64,000 nt of DNA from Gymnogyps californianus (lineage: Eukaryota > Chordata > Aves > Accipitriformes > Cathartidae), in NCBI RefSeq assembly GCF_018139145.2, contig NC_059474.1:45526344-45590343 (forward strand), in the 5' to 3' direction. The notes beneath the pieces were generated by a model, which was not told the DNA's origin, searched no databases, and saw only the letters and a list, made by a program, of their open reading frames with translations. A program made the translations under genes and the position numbers. This document shows, in pieces, positions 12,501 to 25,165 of the stretch; the stretch's first letter is position 1; each line of letters opens with the position of its first letter.

Positions 12501-15083
12501 TTGGGATGATTCACTTCTTAACCCATTGATTATTTAATAAATAGCAGATGTAGTCTACTAGTAATGCTTGAGGAATTCCCTTTGAAGGATTACTACTGGC
12601 CATGTGATTATAACCCTTACCTGAGATATGATGAAACTTGCGTTCCCATGTGGAACCGTTTAAGAATTTCCTTCCCTGATCTTGACCAGAATGTTCTCCC
12701 TGAGAAAAAAAACTGTTTCTAAAGAGGGTTTCATTGAAGCAATTACATTTTGGCAAGGTTTTTTCCCTACTCAGTCAGTATTTGCCGAAGTAAATGGTGT
12801 CAACAGAAAATTTCTGACAAATTCTGGTCTCCAGGTAAATCAAATTTATGTTTTTTCCTGTAATGATATGAATATTTATTTTTCCTTTTGAATGTTTTTT
12901 TTTTAACTCAGTCCTTAATATCTGTTCTCCTAATTCCAGTTTGAAATAGGCAAAAACTCCTCTGTATATTGAGAAAGAATGAGATAAATCCAAAGAAGTA
13001 ATTTTCCCCAGGAATGGCTGCAATTAGATTTCTCGATGAGTTTGTGCATCTAGCTACAGCTTTGCGGGGAAGCAAAAATAAAATAAAATTGTATCTAATT
13101 ATATTGTACAGGACAATATGTGTATGTCCTATTTAATTACTAGTGAGAATAACTTAATTTATAGATGAATGAGGAACAGAATGTAGATGAGGAACAGGAT
13201 GTCTTTGGAGATACCAGTGTATCAGACTGATAAGTTAAAGGGACATATGCTTATTGTGGTGGATTTTACTGAAGTGCTATCAATTTCATTGTGCAACTAG
13301 CACTCAGAGAAGTGGAAGAGAAATAATAATTAATGTGGTGCCTTCTAGCAAATCTTTTCTTTCTGTCTTGTGAAGAAGATAAACAGAGGTATAGCAGCTT
13401 CACAAGCAGAATAAATAATAGTTTGAAGTCAACTGTATGTAATTTTGCTGGCACTTTTCTTTTGTAGAAGCAGAATATTGCAGACCATGCTTGTCCAAGT
13501 CACAGTCTGCCACACACCCCATTGGGACTTTGCTTTTCCTGTGTAGGTTTCCATGAAATCCTTAGGGCTGCCATCATTATTTCCTGCTAGCACACAGTAG
13601 CTGCTTTGTAGTTTTCTGAGAAATGTTGAGTGGTCTTTAGGGGAGACAGTGAAAACTTAAAAAAAAAAAAAAATCAAGGTATTAGATCTTCATTTTCATG
13701 AAGGGTCTGAAAAACAGCAGGGAGCACAGCACATTGCCAGATTACCCCCTGCCTATTAACAGAGACGGTAGAAGAAACCTTGCAAGAAAGGTTAGGGACC
13801 TGTTGTCACTGTGTCACTTGGCAGCGTGCTAAATTGTCTAAACCTGTAGAAAGCTGACAGGCCTACCTGTGTGCACACAGTTCTGCGTTCTGCTGAAAAT
13901 GGCCTTTGACTGCACGTAAGGCAACATATGCGGATTTTTTTTTTTTTTTATGGTCAGTGAACCCAACCTTGAAGGAGGCTCAGAAGTCTTGGAGATCTAT
14001 CAGATGCAAATATCAGAACTCTTAACAGTTAAAGCCTGTTTCCAGAGGGGGAGTTGGCCCTTAAATGGGATTGAAGGCAAATCTTTACCTGTGGAAGTTC
14101 AAGGTATTTCTCAAAGGCTGTTTACTGGATGGTACTAAGGACAGATTGGTTATGAGTCCCTGCTTCACTATTACATATTGGTAGATAATACTGAAACATT
14201 TAATTAAAAACGTGTTTACCATGAATTGTTATTTTGTTAAAAATGGAAAAAAAATTAACTATTAGAATAGACTAGAATCTAAGCCTAATAAAAGGCTTTA
14301 ACTATGTGCCAGAAGAGACACCTGAAAGAAGGTGTCAGCCCTGTCTCTGTATTAGGCCTTGAGTAATTCTGGAAAACATAGGGTTTTTTATGATTTTAGG
14401 AAATGAAAAAATTAATTGTATGTAACTCTAATTCTAAGTGGAAAATTGTGGTCTGAAGAAAATTATTGTAGCATAAAAGTATCAGGCCAAGCTGAGTTTG
14501 TAATCATCCACACGTGCTTGTCTTTTGAATGCAAGCCTTAGAGTACAGGAGTTTGTTTTTCTTTTCAGCAATTGTTCTTTACTGGTCAGCAGCACTAATC
14601 GGGAACCAATATGGTGAAGGTACAAGAACTAGTTCAAAAATTAAATAGGTGTTTGTAAAATACTTTGAGTAACTTTTGTGGAAAGTGCACTAGAACAAGT
14701 GAAAAACAGTAATGTTACTGTAACTGTTCATTTTAGCTGTTTGATATCAAATGGTAGTGTTTTGGAGATACTTTTAAAATATTTCTCCAGGAGTGTCTGT
14801 TGATCCTACCCTTTGTGTTACACCATTCTGAAAATATTTTTTTATGTTACAATTCAGAATACCTTGCTAAGATAATGAGATCTTAATTATATCTAATTAT
14901 GCTTTTCTCATTTTTAATTTCTCTCATGCAATTCAACTTACTTTTACCAGAACCCCAGCAAAAGAAATTAGCTTCAAAACTGGATAATTTAATTTTTATT
15001 TCTGTCATCCAGCTACTTATTTTATTCAGCTTTATCAAGCACATTTTAAATCAACATGTTTACTTGTCACAGTGATCACCAAC

Positions 15084-15121
15084 AATCAATCTAAATAGTC
15101 TTAATCAATCTAAATAGTCTT
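15084..15121. repeat. Perfect 19-bp tandem duplication
   Basis: AATCAATCTAAATAGTCTT occurs twice head to tail at 15084-15102 and 15103-15121 with no mismatch. Confidence 0.9.
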
Positions 15122-15640
15122 AATTTCCCAACTGCTTGGAGGATCTTAGTCTCATCCTTCCATGGAAAGAGCTTGAATTAAGTTTTTGGAGGACTTTTCC
15201 CTTATTACGTGAGCTAGAGTAAAATGGCTGGCTGACTCCATAAGGACACTTGACCAGAAAGCAAAAACCACAGAGGCTTAAACTTCTGTGAATCAGCCCT
15301 TTAAGCAGCAGGCTCCCACATTTCTGGTGACGGCTTTTGCCTGGGGTAGGACATTCCTCTCCTGTGCTTCACAGCCATGAGGTCAGTAATATCTCATCCT
15401 AGACAGACATTCACTGCTGCAGATTCCTGCAGAAGAGAGCTACCATGGCTAGAGGTAGGGAAGGTCTTTCCTCTGGTTTAGTCTTTTCCCCTGGTAATAC
15501 AATGTATCTTAAGGAACTTAAAAAAAAAAAAAAAAAAAAAGAAAATCAGTCTGTCCGCTTGAAAAAAATGCTTCTACCAGTGCTTCATTCTGTTTCTCAT
15601 GTTCTTGTATTTCTGAGAAGACACGTTACTGAATATACTT

Positions 15641-15659
15641 GGGGGTGGGGGGTGGGAGG
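15641..15659 (+). repeat. G-rich run, possible G-quadruplex
   Basis: GGGGGTGGGGGGTGGGAGG has several G-runs separated by single bases and could fold as a G-quadruplex. It is isolated in AT-rich DNA with no gene nearby. Confidence 0.4.
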
Positions 15660-17383
15660 AAGTATGCCTTCCACATAATTAATGGCATTTCTAAATATAC
15701 ATCTTTTGATCAGTATTTCTAAACTTGGACCCATCTGTTTTTCTAACCAGTTATGCAATCAGACCAGGAAACTTTTAGTAGGCTGAGGTGACAACGGCAG
15801 AAGAAAGTCACTGTACCTTGACCTTAATCTTGTGTCTGAAAAAGCATGCTCCTGCTTGAAAAAGAAAGTAGGAAAACTTTAAACATAAAAATATAATCCT
15901 TTTTAATCACATGGCTTGTGCAATAAATTAAATACATCTACTATTGCAACAAATGTCTGATTAGTACCTTTAGAGATAATACTATTTATTTGCAGCTCAG
16001 CTGCAAGTGAGGCTTTAGACCAATTCATGTTATGTTCAGGGGGAGGAAAAAAGTGTATGGGGAATGTAATACACCAAAATTGAGTGAAATAGGAGACTAT
16101 AAATAAGGAAACAGTTATTTCACTTGTCTGAGGACTATATAACTAGAGAGATTGCATGGCACATTAAAGGTCATTCACTACATACATTTTGTTCTTAGTT
16201 AAATAACAATGACAAAGAAGGAAATCTCATTTGGAAAAAAGAGATTTTCATGGTAAAAAGAACCATATCTGATATATAGCAGGGATATTGAAAAAGAAGA
16301 AAGAGAATAAGGTCTTGGTTGTGTGATCTGTGCCTGCTCAGGTTGATTAGAGATTTTAGTGGTAATCCAGGCTTTAAAATACTTTTAGTTTCTTGTATCC
16401 TGAAAACCTGAATGCATTTCTTGATTTGAGGAAATCTCTGGTCATTTTCAAGTATAAAATAACATTTGAGAACATGTTTCAATTTTCAGAACATTATTGG
16501 AACTTGCAAGATATTTTAAAGTAATTTGAAAGGCAGGGTCATTTTTATGCATTTTTTTAATATATACATAAAATGGTATGTGTATATTTTCCCCTATACC
16601 ATGTGCTGGGATGAAAACACATATCAAAATATTCTGATTGTATTCTGATAATTGTAGGTGGACTTCATCTTCTAATTTTGTTCCTTCTCAAGTATCTCTG
16701 GCTTTTTTTGTTTTTTCAAGTAGGCTGTGAACTTGGTGATATTTTTCTAGTTTTGGACTCTGCTGCTCTCTTTGGAGCAGCTTCTGTCATGTCTTATAGC
16801 ACAATATAAAGAACAATCACTCTCATTTGGAAAAAAAAATGAATGCATTTTAGAGGACACACACTACTTAAAGAAAGGTCACATAAGTCTAAATATAATA
16901 CCTTCAATAAAACATGGTAACACTGAACTTCCACCCCCCTGCCCCTTAGCTTCTGAAACTTCTTGAAAATGATCATTATTAAACTGCAAATGCTACAATA
17001 AAACTTTTCTGTAGCATGGGGACCGAGAGAATGATTTACATAAAATGCTGGTGTATATATGCTTTGCAGCATTGTGTGCTATAATTGAAGTCAGACAGAG
17101 CATATTTTTGTCTGAGTGTCAGGTATTTTTGTAGCAAATTATCTTGTCAGTTAATACTGAAAAATATCATGTTGAGATGACTGACAGTGTATTCAAGTTT
17201 AGACTGAATTTCAGAAATATGTTAACTAAACTAAGTTGGGAAGCTAAATTAAGAGGAAAATAAGAAGTTGAAACTCTTCATTTTGAAATTCCATCTCAGA
17301 AAGTCTGGTCCAGATCTGCCAGTCTCAGATGTCCTCTGTAATGTGTTGGTTTTCAGTGCTGCAATAGTGCCACACTAGCTCAG

Positions 17384-17465
17384 TTCTCCCATAGCTCAGT
17401 GCTTATGCACCTATGTCTTAAGAAAGCTGGGTACAAATCCTCTTTCTGATCCATTTCGAGCAGCA
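17384..17465 (+). repeat. Candidate ancient tRNA-like interspersed repeat
   Basis: The stretch holds an A-box-like TAGCTCAGTGCTTAT (17392 on) and, about 37 bp later, a B-box-like GGGTACAAATCC (17429-17440), the spacing of a pol III internal promoter. It resembles an old repeat I recall from bird and crocodilian genomes. It is too diverged for a working tRNA, and I see no matched acceptor stem. It could instead be chance similarity. Confidence 0.35.
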
Positions 17466-18174
17466 AGATTTCCTTAGAAATTTTAATTGAGAGAGATGAC
17501 AGTCACTTTATAAACCCTTTGTCACAGCTTTTGTTTCTGTTTTTTTAAATAGAGAAGAAACACAGAGCTGTATGACCACAGCTGTGTAACCTGTGTAATC
17601 ATGCCAGTGTAACCACAGAACCACAGAATGTATGAGTTTTGGAAAATGACAACTTCACATAATGTTCCTGCATACAGAGCAGAGATTTGATTTCTTTTTA
17701 CAGTCTAAACCCTCTTTCTGGTTGATAAAGTAGTAGAATGGTTGTTATTGATTCCCGCCCCCCCCACTGTTCTCTCCCTGAAGATTTCAAAACAGTTTTT
17801 CAAAGATTGATTTACATCTATGAGTACAATCCAGCTTTGTGGGTTTTGATCTGGATTTTTTCCTGTTTTTATAGAGAGGTATAATACTAGCAATGTTTTG
17901 TAATGACAGTGGGAGAATAATTAATGTTGGAAATGGCTTTTTTTAAAAAAACAAAAAAATTACCCTCCTAATTCTGTTCCTCTATGTTAGATAAGTGTAT
18001 GAAATGTGATGGTTCAGTGTTCTGCAGTGTTGAGATGAGCAATATTATGGAGTTCGGTAGTGCTGTACTCTGACATTTATTGCATAAGTATCAGGATTGC
18101 ATTCTCCCTGTTTGCTGGACTATATGCTGATCTCTCTGTTGCTGGATTTAAAATTGAGTAAAGGAGACAGATTT

Positions 18175-18190
18175 CCCCCCCCCCCCCCCC
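18175..18190 (+). repeat. Poly-C run (16)
   Basis: Sixteen consecutive C bases in AT-rich surroundings. Confidence 0.9.
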
Positions 18191-19979
18191 AAGATTCTCT
18201 GGTATATCTGTACAGCATTTGCAAATTTGTGTTACTTATTTGGCATAATATTTTTAAACCCATTATGTGTTCTCTTTCTCTTTTCCAGCTTGTGTGGCTG
18301 CACAATAGGATGTATTCTTCAGTAGACTAGCTGTTCTAGTGATTTCTGATTATGGCTTTCTATGATTTTACCAGAATCCTTCTAGCAGAAAAGGAAGTTT
18401 ATTAGAAAAAAAGTACATGTAGCCTTTTAAAATGTTTTGAAGGATCACTTTAAAGCACATGCAAGTTTGGTAATCCTTGCTTTAATCTTTTCCATTTTGA
18501 TTGACACATGTCATGTTCCAAAGCAGCTGTGATTCTGGGTGATGTGTTGTCCACCCCTGGCTGTCCTGTGAGCCTCAACATACACTTCTTGAGCAGAATG
18601 CACCACAAGTTCTGACAGGTTTCTCAGTTTCACTAACATGAACAGATGTTGTGCAACATTGTCATACTGTATTTTCTAACATGTACTGAGAAGAAAAGAT
18701 AGCTGACCAGATTTCTTCTTGCTGTTGTAATAGCATATAAGGTCACTACTGACTCAACAGCAAGCCTTGGTCCTGAATCTTATCCTTGATTACTAACACA
18801 CATAGATAATAGGGTTTCTGAAGATATATTCTCTCTCTCCTATTAGGAAAGGAAAAGGCAGCTGATACTACTTTTTATAGTTTATTCACTAGAGGATCTT
18901 TACAGTTTCCAATTTTCAATGAATTCTTTAATAATGATAAGAACAAATCACAAAACTGTATTAAAACTAGTTGGCTTACAAGGTTTAACTGCCAGGACTT
19001 GAGAGTGTTTTCTCCCTGGATCTCCTGGTTTTATTTTAATGTATGCCTATTTTTGTTACGATGCCATCTTGGGGTAAGACGTGACTGTGCACTAGCCTTC
19101 CAACTCCATGGTCTCCATCCTACTGAGGGTTGGAAGGAAACCTGGGTGCAACAGGAGGTTACGTTCTGCTGAAAAGTGTCTAGTCTTCAGGGTGAATAGA
19201 GCCAAAGACTACACTGACTGTGGTCTTAGGAATGTCTTTTTTTCCATTCTTCTTAACAAACAAAACAACAAAACAAACAAAAAACCCTCTCTGACAAAAG
19301 TCAGAAGTTTTCTGATGTGGTTCTGGGGGCTGTTTAAATCAGCAGGAGAAGCTGACAGAGTTGCAGTTTTTGACAGAATTATGTGCAAAGTCATGTTGCT
19401 CTGAGCACGGTATGGATTGATAAAGATAGAAACTTCAAGCTGTTAGTAGAGAAACTTTCAGCCAGTGCTCAATGTAAAACATATTTCTGGATTTATCCGT
19501 GTTAATAAGGAAGCAATCAGATCTGAGCCCATTACTATTTCTGCTGTGTCTGTTTCCATGGTGTTCTTTGCTGCTTTTTTCCCTCTTTTGTCTTCAGACA
19601 CACACGCATACATGCTCGAGATGTGGAAGGGAGGGGAGGAAAAAGAGACAGCAATGGCAATCCCTCCTTCACCTCTGTAAGTCTTGCGTACCTTTTCATT
19701 TTGGATAATAAGGAGTGCCTGCATGTACTCGCAGGATAACCCCTGTGGTGTCAGGAAGGTAGAAAGAAGCCTGATGTTTTGCTGTATCTACCTTGACAGC
19801 CATGTGGTGACAGGCATGTTAAGTATTAACCGTACTGCATGTGGCAATTAGAAAACAAGAGACATAAAGAACAGAAGATTCAGTATAAAGGTATATGAAA
19901 TGAAAATATCAGTCAAAAAGTTGTTCTCCTCTCCCTGCCCCGACGCCTCTCACGCACATCTCTAGTATCTATGTAGCGT

Positions 19980-20105
19980 TATTCTTCTCCGCATTTTTAG
20001 TTAGGGATAATGAGTTAAATAACAACCTTCGCAAGGCTAGACAAGATTTCTGTAATGGAGCTAGGTTTGAACAAGCTGATATCCGAACTTGTGGCTTCAC
20101 AATTT
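19980..20105 (-). repeat. Weak MIR-like SINE candidate
   Basis: The stretch around AACAACCTTCGCAAGGCTAG and GGAGCTAGGTTTGAAC resembles the core of an ancient MIR-type SINE. The match is weak by eye, and the strand given is a guess. Confidence 0.25.
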
Positions 20106-23100
20106 CAAAGTGGTAAATTCCTTCTCAAATTTACGTGGTTCTTTTGAATTTTGGAGCTAATATCAGCAGTTAAGGCCACTTCCCATTCCTACTTGATTCT
20201 CAAGAATCTACAGACAAAAACTTGTTGCTCCCTCTTTAAAATGTTGCAACAGCCTTGAAAAGGATGGGGTATTACCTAACTGTATCCATATACAACAGAA
20301 AATAATAATTGAACAAAGTAAATATTGCATTGTGAATTACAGAGAAAATTTGAATTCAATATCTCATTCTATGCCTGTAGCAAAGAGTGAAGTATTCTTA
20401 TATGTGTGAAGACAGGTGTTGGGTTTGTTTTTTCTGGGTTTTTTTGGTTGTTGTTTTTTACTGAAATAGTGCAATAGTCAACACATAAACAGAAGCTTTT
20501 CCTAGAAACTGAGTTACTGGTAAAGGAAAAAAAAGATCCAAGAAACACAATCTGCATCACTTTTAGTACTCTTGCTCTACAAGATCTTATTTCCTTGGAA
20601 ACCTATATTTTCACAGACAGAAGTGTTTCGTGGGTTTTGACAAGATTTCTGTAAGGAAAGTTGGTTGTTTTTTGGGTGGTTTTTTTTTTTTTTTTTGATC
20701 CAAGGCGAGGTGTGAAGGCAAGTTGGCATTTCCCTCCCTATTAAGCATTTCTAGAAGCAGTGTATACGTACCCAGTTAGTTACTTGCCAGTGAACATATA
20801 AGATTCAGGCTACGTTCCAGCTGAGATACCGAAATCTTTTTTTTTTTTGAAAATAGATGAGGAGGTACATACATACCCTTCCCAGCCTCAGACTGCGCTG
20901 ATCCTCGGAGTATGAAGTCAGGGGCTTGAATGGGGGGCTGTTCTAATGTTTGTTAGTAATTTCTTACCTTATTGAGAATAAAACCTGTCTATACTTATGC
21001 ACTGTTCCACCCTTTCCAAGGCTGGTACGATATTAAGAGACTTTACAGCAGATTCTTGTCCCTGTTTTTTCTCTGGATATTGGAATCAGAGAGAGATTGT
21101 GCTGACAGTTTTTTTTGTTTCAAAATGGCCTCGGAATGAGGCTGTCCTGTCTTCCTTTCCAAAAGAGGAAAAGGGCTTCTTTAGCTTTAAAATGAAATTA
21201 ATTCCTGTAATCTCGGGATGTTCTAGCTCTTAAATACCTAATTTACTTGCAGAAATACAAAGTCTATAGCAATATTTTATAGGGATATCTTTCCTCAGTT
21301 GTGTCACGGTCGTGGGCTGTTCAAAGATGGGTAAATGGATGAAGCAATACATTATAGCTATTACATGAATAGTCTAAATTATATCAATAGTAAGTCATTA
21401 ACAACAAATTAGACCTGTTCATTTTACCTGAATGTTGCCTAAAATAGTTGTGGTAATGTACACCATCTTAAATGGTTTTGTTATGGTATGGAGACTGCAT
21501 GTTAGTGTACTGTAATGTCTTTTTGTAGTTTTAGAGTTCATATCTAAGGCATTCAACACAAGCAACATGCTTCATATGAAATCAGAAACATTCAGCACCA
21601 TTTTAAAAAGAACAGTTTCCAAATTCTGATTTATTTTTTTTTTAATTTTTTTACCTTCAACACATGGATATAATTACTTTTCCTGTGCCCAATGCATATG
21701 AGGCTGGGAGGAAAGTTTAAAAAGTAAGAGCTTCAAAAGTTAAAATGGCTTATCCAGGAAAACTGCAATACTATTAACATATTTCCAGGATTCTTAGTCC
21801 TGTGATTTAACCACAACACTTGCCTTTTTTTTTTTTTTTTACCTGCTCATTTGCATTATAAAATCAGTCTTATGTGGTTTATTATGAATTTTGGGGGTGT
21901 GGGGGTGATGGTGTCTTTTGGTGGCAGTTCTCCCCCAAAAGGCCTGCAATGCTGAAGTGGCCTGTTATGTAGCTTACACAGAAATTCTGGACCTCTGTCG
22001 ACATGAAATGCCACATAGTTTGTTGCAACTACAGTGATTTAAATGTTCCTTCTCAATCCTGTCTCCTCAGAATAGAAAAAGTAACATATTTCCCAGATAT
22101 GTATCTTGCACCTAAATATATAACTTAAAACTTTTTCAGAAGTGGCCACAAAATGTGTGCATTGGTTCATGAGAAGTTTGAACTTCAATAAAAAAAGGAG
22201 AGATTTTTTGAGATTTAAAAAAAAAAAAATCCTTGTTTAAAGAAGGTTTCTACACTACCCACTTTTGGACCTTTTTTTTTTTTTTTTCCTGCTGGAAGTA
22301 GAATGGTGGGATTTTTTTAATAGCATGGAAGACAGCCTTTGGATAGAAAAGTGCCATCAAATTTGCATGAAGAAATTTTTAAGGAAATAGAAATTAACGC
22401 AGAAGATTAAATGATGTGTGTGAGCAATTAACCTCAACAATACTAGAATGAACCTGGCTGAGTAGCAAGAACACCAGCCATCCTGCTGCCATGTAAAGAC
22501 TGTAAGAGTTTTTTTGTTGTTGTGTTTGTGGCTTCCCCCCCGGAGTCTCCTCCTGTAACTTTCACTATAAAAGGGAACTATCTGGTGGCAGTGCAGGCTT
22601 TTTACTTTATTATTATGCATAGTTCACAGAAGGTACTGGGAGTACATGCACTAATTTCTTCTTTCTTCAAGTTATTGTTGTTCCCCTAATGCATATGTTT
22701 TTAAAAAAATATTTTTCTAAACCTTGGTTTTCAGTGCAGAGACTCTTTTCCCCACTGTTTCAGTCACATGCCAGCAAGTTGCTAAAAACCAAAATGCAAT
22801 TTGAAGAAACTGTGTTCATACACTGTAAAAAGATTCAGTATGAGGTCTTTGAACTCCCCAGCCTAAACAAGAAAAATACTACCTTCTTTAATTACTGCCA
22901 ACACACAGTATATGAGTCTCTTTAATAAAGCCTTCCTTTTTTTTTCCTGAGCGACTGCATTTGCATTTTGAATAGTTGCAGAACAAATGCATTTCACCAG
23001 AACTTGAAGGGTTTGTAGAGTGTTTTACCATCAGTAGCACCTTTTAACACAGAATGCTGTTGAAAGAAAAAAAAAACCCAAACCAAAAGAAGTATATATA

Positions 23101-23899
23101 GATTAATAAACCAAATTACGGAGGAAATGGTTAGCTTCTTATTGCTTGAAAAATCTATTTAAATTTATTTGTTGGTTGGTTGGCTACTTCTGATGCTTTC
23201 CTAAGAGGGTTTCACCTTGATGTTGTTGCTAACCCTCTCAATTTTGTTCCCTGCCTGCCCAGCTACAGTCAAATGTTAATTTTACTTCCACAAAATTTAG
23301 TGATTTTGGACTTCAGAAACAACTCCTTTTTGTGGTTAACTAGATAAAATTATTCATGCTATTACCTATTTTATTGAAACAGAAAGGAATATAAACTGTA
23401 TCTTGCTTCCCAAAGAGTTAATAAACACTGTATTGACACATTTTTGAATGACTAATTAGAATGTTATAATGAACTACGAGTATTATTGTCAACTATTTAA
23501 GGCCCTCTGACTCCAAAACTAGATAGTTTCCTATGTGTAGTAGACTACAACGTGCGGACCGCATACAATATAGACTAAATCTGTATTGGCTTTCTTACCT
23601 GTGCTTGGATCTTGATGTACTTAAGGGTGCTGCTGCTGCTGGAGAGGTCTTCTTGTGGAGTCCGGTCTCACCTAGATTTCTTTTCTCAGGTTTAAGCTCT
23701 AAGGGGGGCTGTGAATTGAGCCTGCTGACACCCGCTTTTACACCCTTGGACTCCAAAGCAGATTTGCTGCTAAGCAGGCAGGGAGTTGCATAAGAACTGG
23801 CGATCAACCTGAAAGTTCATTTAGCCTGAATCACCTTTGACTGTAGCCATCAGGAGGTGTGCAGGGAAGAGTAAATATATAGTCGTTTACATACATAGG

Positions 23900-24499
23900 A
23901 ATGCTTTTCCAGTATACTCTTCCAACCTTCAATAATTTGTGGCTCAAGTCTTCCTTAGCCAGAGGAAAAATCTTTACATTACGGAGCTGTCTCCACCCTG
24001 AAACTGTGCAGTGACTTCTTGAAATCTTATAAAATATTAGCATCCACAACATCCCATGGCAAGGAATTTATAGGTTGATTGCACATTATGTGAAGAGCCA
24101 TCTTTAGTTTGTTTTAGAGCCTATTGATTCCTAGGTTGATTTAGTGGTACTGAGTTCTTATATATGAAGATAAAATGAGTGATCACTTTCTGTTAACTGC
24201 TCCTGATTTGTAGACTTTTATAAAATTTACAGCAGTTAAGTCTTTTACAGTCTGTGCCCTACTATATTTGGACTTTAAATAAAAGTTCCGTATCTTTCAT
24301 CCTTCTTGTTCTTTCTGTATCTCTTTTAGCTCTATTATGTTGTGCACACAGTTTTGAAACAGCAGAGCAGCATGGGGATGTTCTTCATTTTGTTCTCAAC
24401 GTTGTGTTTTGCTTTTTCTGATTCCTGCTGACCTTTGACTGGATGTTTTCACAGAATCATGAACTATAGCCTCGTGTCCTGAATGGTCTGATTTAGCTC
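23900..24499 (-). mobile_element. Ancient CR1/L3-like LINE, 3' part (left half)
   Basis: Read on the minus strand, the stretch near 24020-24100 encodes NSLPWDVVDA (approximately), which fits the C-terminal end of a CR1/L3-type ORF2 (family pattern 'NSLP.DVV.A'). Plus-strand phrases such as CATCCACAACATCCCATGG and AATAATTTGTGGCTCAAGTC match the old vertebrate CR1/L3 consensus as I remember it. The copy is heavily diverged, with deletions (one near 24340-24400), so it is much older than the CR1 copies at 57.5-61 kb. It is interrupted at 24504 by an LTR and appears to resume at 25092. The left edge is approximate. Confidence 0.75.
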
Positions 24500-24504
24500 A
24501 CTAC
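24500..24504. repeat. Target-site duplication, left (ACTAC)
   Basis: ACTAC directly abuts the LTR and is repeated at 25087-25091. Confidence 0.88.
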
Positions 24505-24626
24505 TGCGGTGGGTAGACCCTGGCTGGATGCCAGGTGCCCACCAAAGCTGCTCTATCACTCCCCCTCCTCAACTAGACAGGGGAGAGAAAATAAAACGAA
24601 AGGCTTGTGGGTCGAGATAAGGACAG

Positions 24627-24632
24627 TTTAAT
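24627..24632 (-). terminator. Polyadenylation signal of minus-strand LTR
   Basis: The plus strand reads TTTAAT, which is ATTAAA on the minus strand, about 180 bp downstream of the TATA-like box. Confidence 0.55.
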
Positions 24633-24807
24633 AAAGCAAAACCAAAGGTCGTGCACGAAAGCAAAGAAAAACCATAGATTTTATTCTCTACTTCCCATCA
24701 GCAGGCAATGTCTGGCCACTTCCCAGGCAGCACGGCTTCAGTACGTGTGGTGGTTGCTCTGGAAGACAAACATAAATAACAAATGCCCCTCTTCCTCCTC
24801 CTCCTAG

Positions 24808-24815
24808 CTTTTATT
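24808..24815 (-). promoter_or_regulatory. TATA-like box of minus-strand LTR
   Basis: The plus strand reads CTTTTATT, which is AATAAAAG on the minus strand, in the place where the related LTR has TATAAAA. Confidence 0.5.
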
Positions 24816-25086
24816 GCTGAGCAGATGTCATGTGGTATGGAATATCCCTTTGGTCAGTTTGGGTCAGCTGTCCTGGCTGTGTCCCCTCCCAAGATCTTGC
24901 CCACCCCCAGCCTACTGGTTGGGGGGGGCAATGTTGGAGAGACAGCCTTGATGCTGTGTGAGCACTGCTCAGCTGTAGCCAAAACGCTGGTGTGTTATCA
25001 GCACCTTTCTAGCTACCAATACAGAGCACAGCACTAGGAGGGCTGCTATGGGGAAAATTAACTCCATCTCAGCCAGACCCAATACA

Positions 25087-25091
25087 ACTAC
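25087..25091. repeat. Target-site duplication, right (ACTAC)
   Basis: ACTAC follows the LTR terminus AATACA and matches 24500-24504. Confidence 0.88.
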
Positions 25092-25165
25092 CCTTTGCTA
25101 TGTGTGTTTTAAATCAGGAGTAAGGGGCATTCTCCTTCCTCATTTAATACAGCACTTCATGGTTG
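25092..25165 (-). mobile_element. Ancient CR1/L3-like LINE, continuation after the LTR
   Basis: The sequence after the LTR (CCCTTTGCTATGTGTGTTTT...) continues the old CR1 consensus where the left half stopped (...GATTTAGCTCACTAC), as I remember that family. It is short and diverged, so its right edge is uncertain. Confidence 0.45.

Larger units (their letters stand above)
2282..17380. other. Long unique AT-rich stretch, no gene recognised
   Basis: About 15 kb without a recognisable gene, LINE or LTR. Open frames reach only about 115 aa, have no domain I recognise and overlap each other on both strands. Contents worth noting are a perfect 23-bp tandem duplication (3479-3524), a perfect 19-bp tandem duplication (15084-15121), an A-run near 15520-15540 and a G-rich run at 15641-15659. 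Some low-level similarity to very old interspersed repeats is likely but I cannot define it by eye. Confidence 0.6.
17470..23895. other. Unique AT-rich stretch, no gene recognised
   Basis: No gene, LTR or LINE recognised. It contains a C16 run (18175-18190), several A- or T-runs (for example near 20683, 21824 and 22271) and a weak MIR-like stretch near 20 kb. Open frames are at most 98 aa and carry no domain I recognise. Confidence 0.55.
24505..25086 (-). mobile_element. Solo ERV LTR (minus strand) nested in an old CR1
   Basis: Read on the minus strand, the element starts TGTATTGGGTCTGGCTG (its 5' end at 25086) and ends near CCCACCGCA (24505). A perfect 5-bp direct repeat ACTAC flanks it (24500-24504 and 25087-25091). 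On the minus strand it carries a TATA-like AATAAAAG (24808-24815) and an ATTAAA polyadenylation signal (24627-24632). Its first bases, U3 layout and U5 tail resemble the LTR at 1853-2276, so the two are related families, but this copy keeps about 160 bp of U3 that the other lacks. It sits inside an ancient CR1, so it is the younger of the two. No internal proviral sequence remains. The 66 and 84 aa plus-strand frames inside it are antisense to the LTR and not genes. Confidence 0.9.

Noticed and set aside
17610..17645. Short CR1-3'-end-like phrase (ACCACAGAATGTATGAG)
   Set aside because: Only about 35 bp with no continuing CR1 similarity; too short to call.
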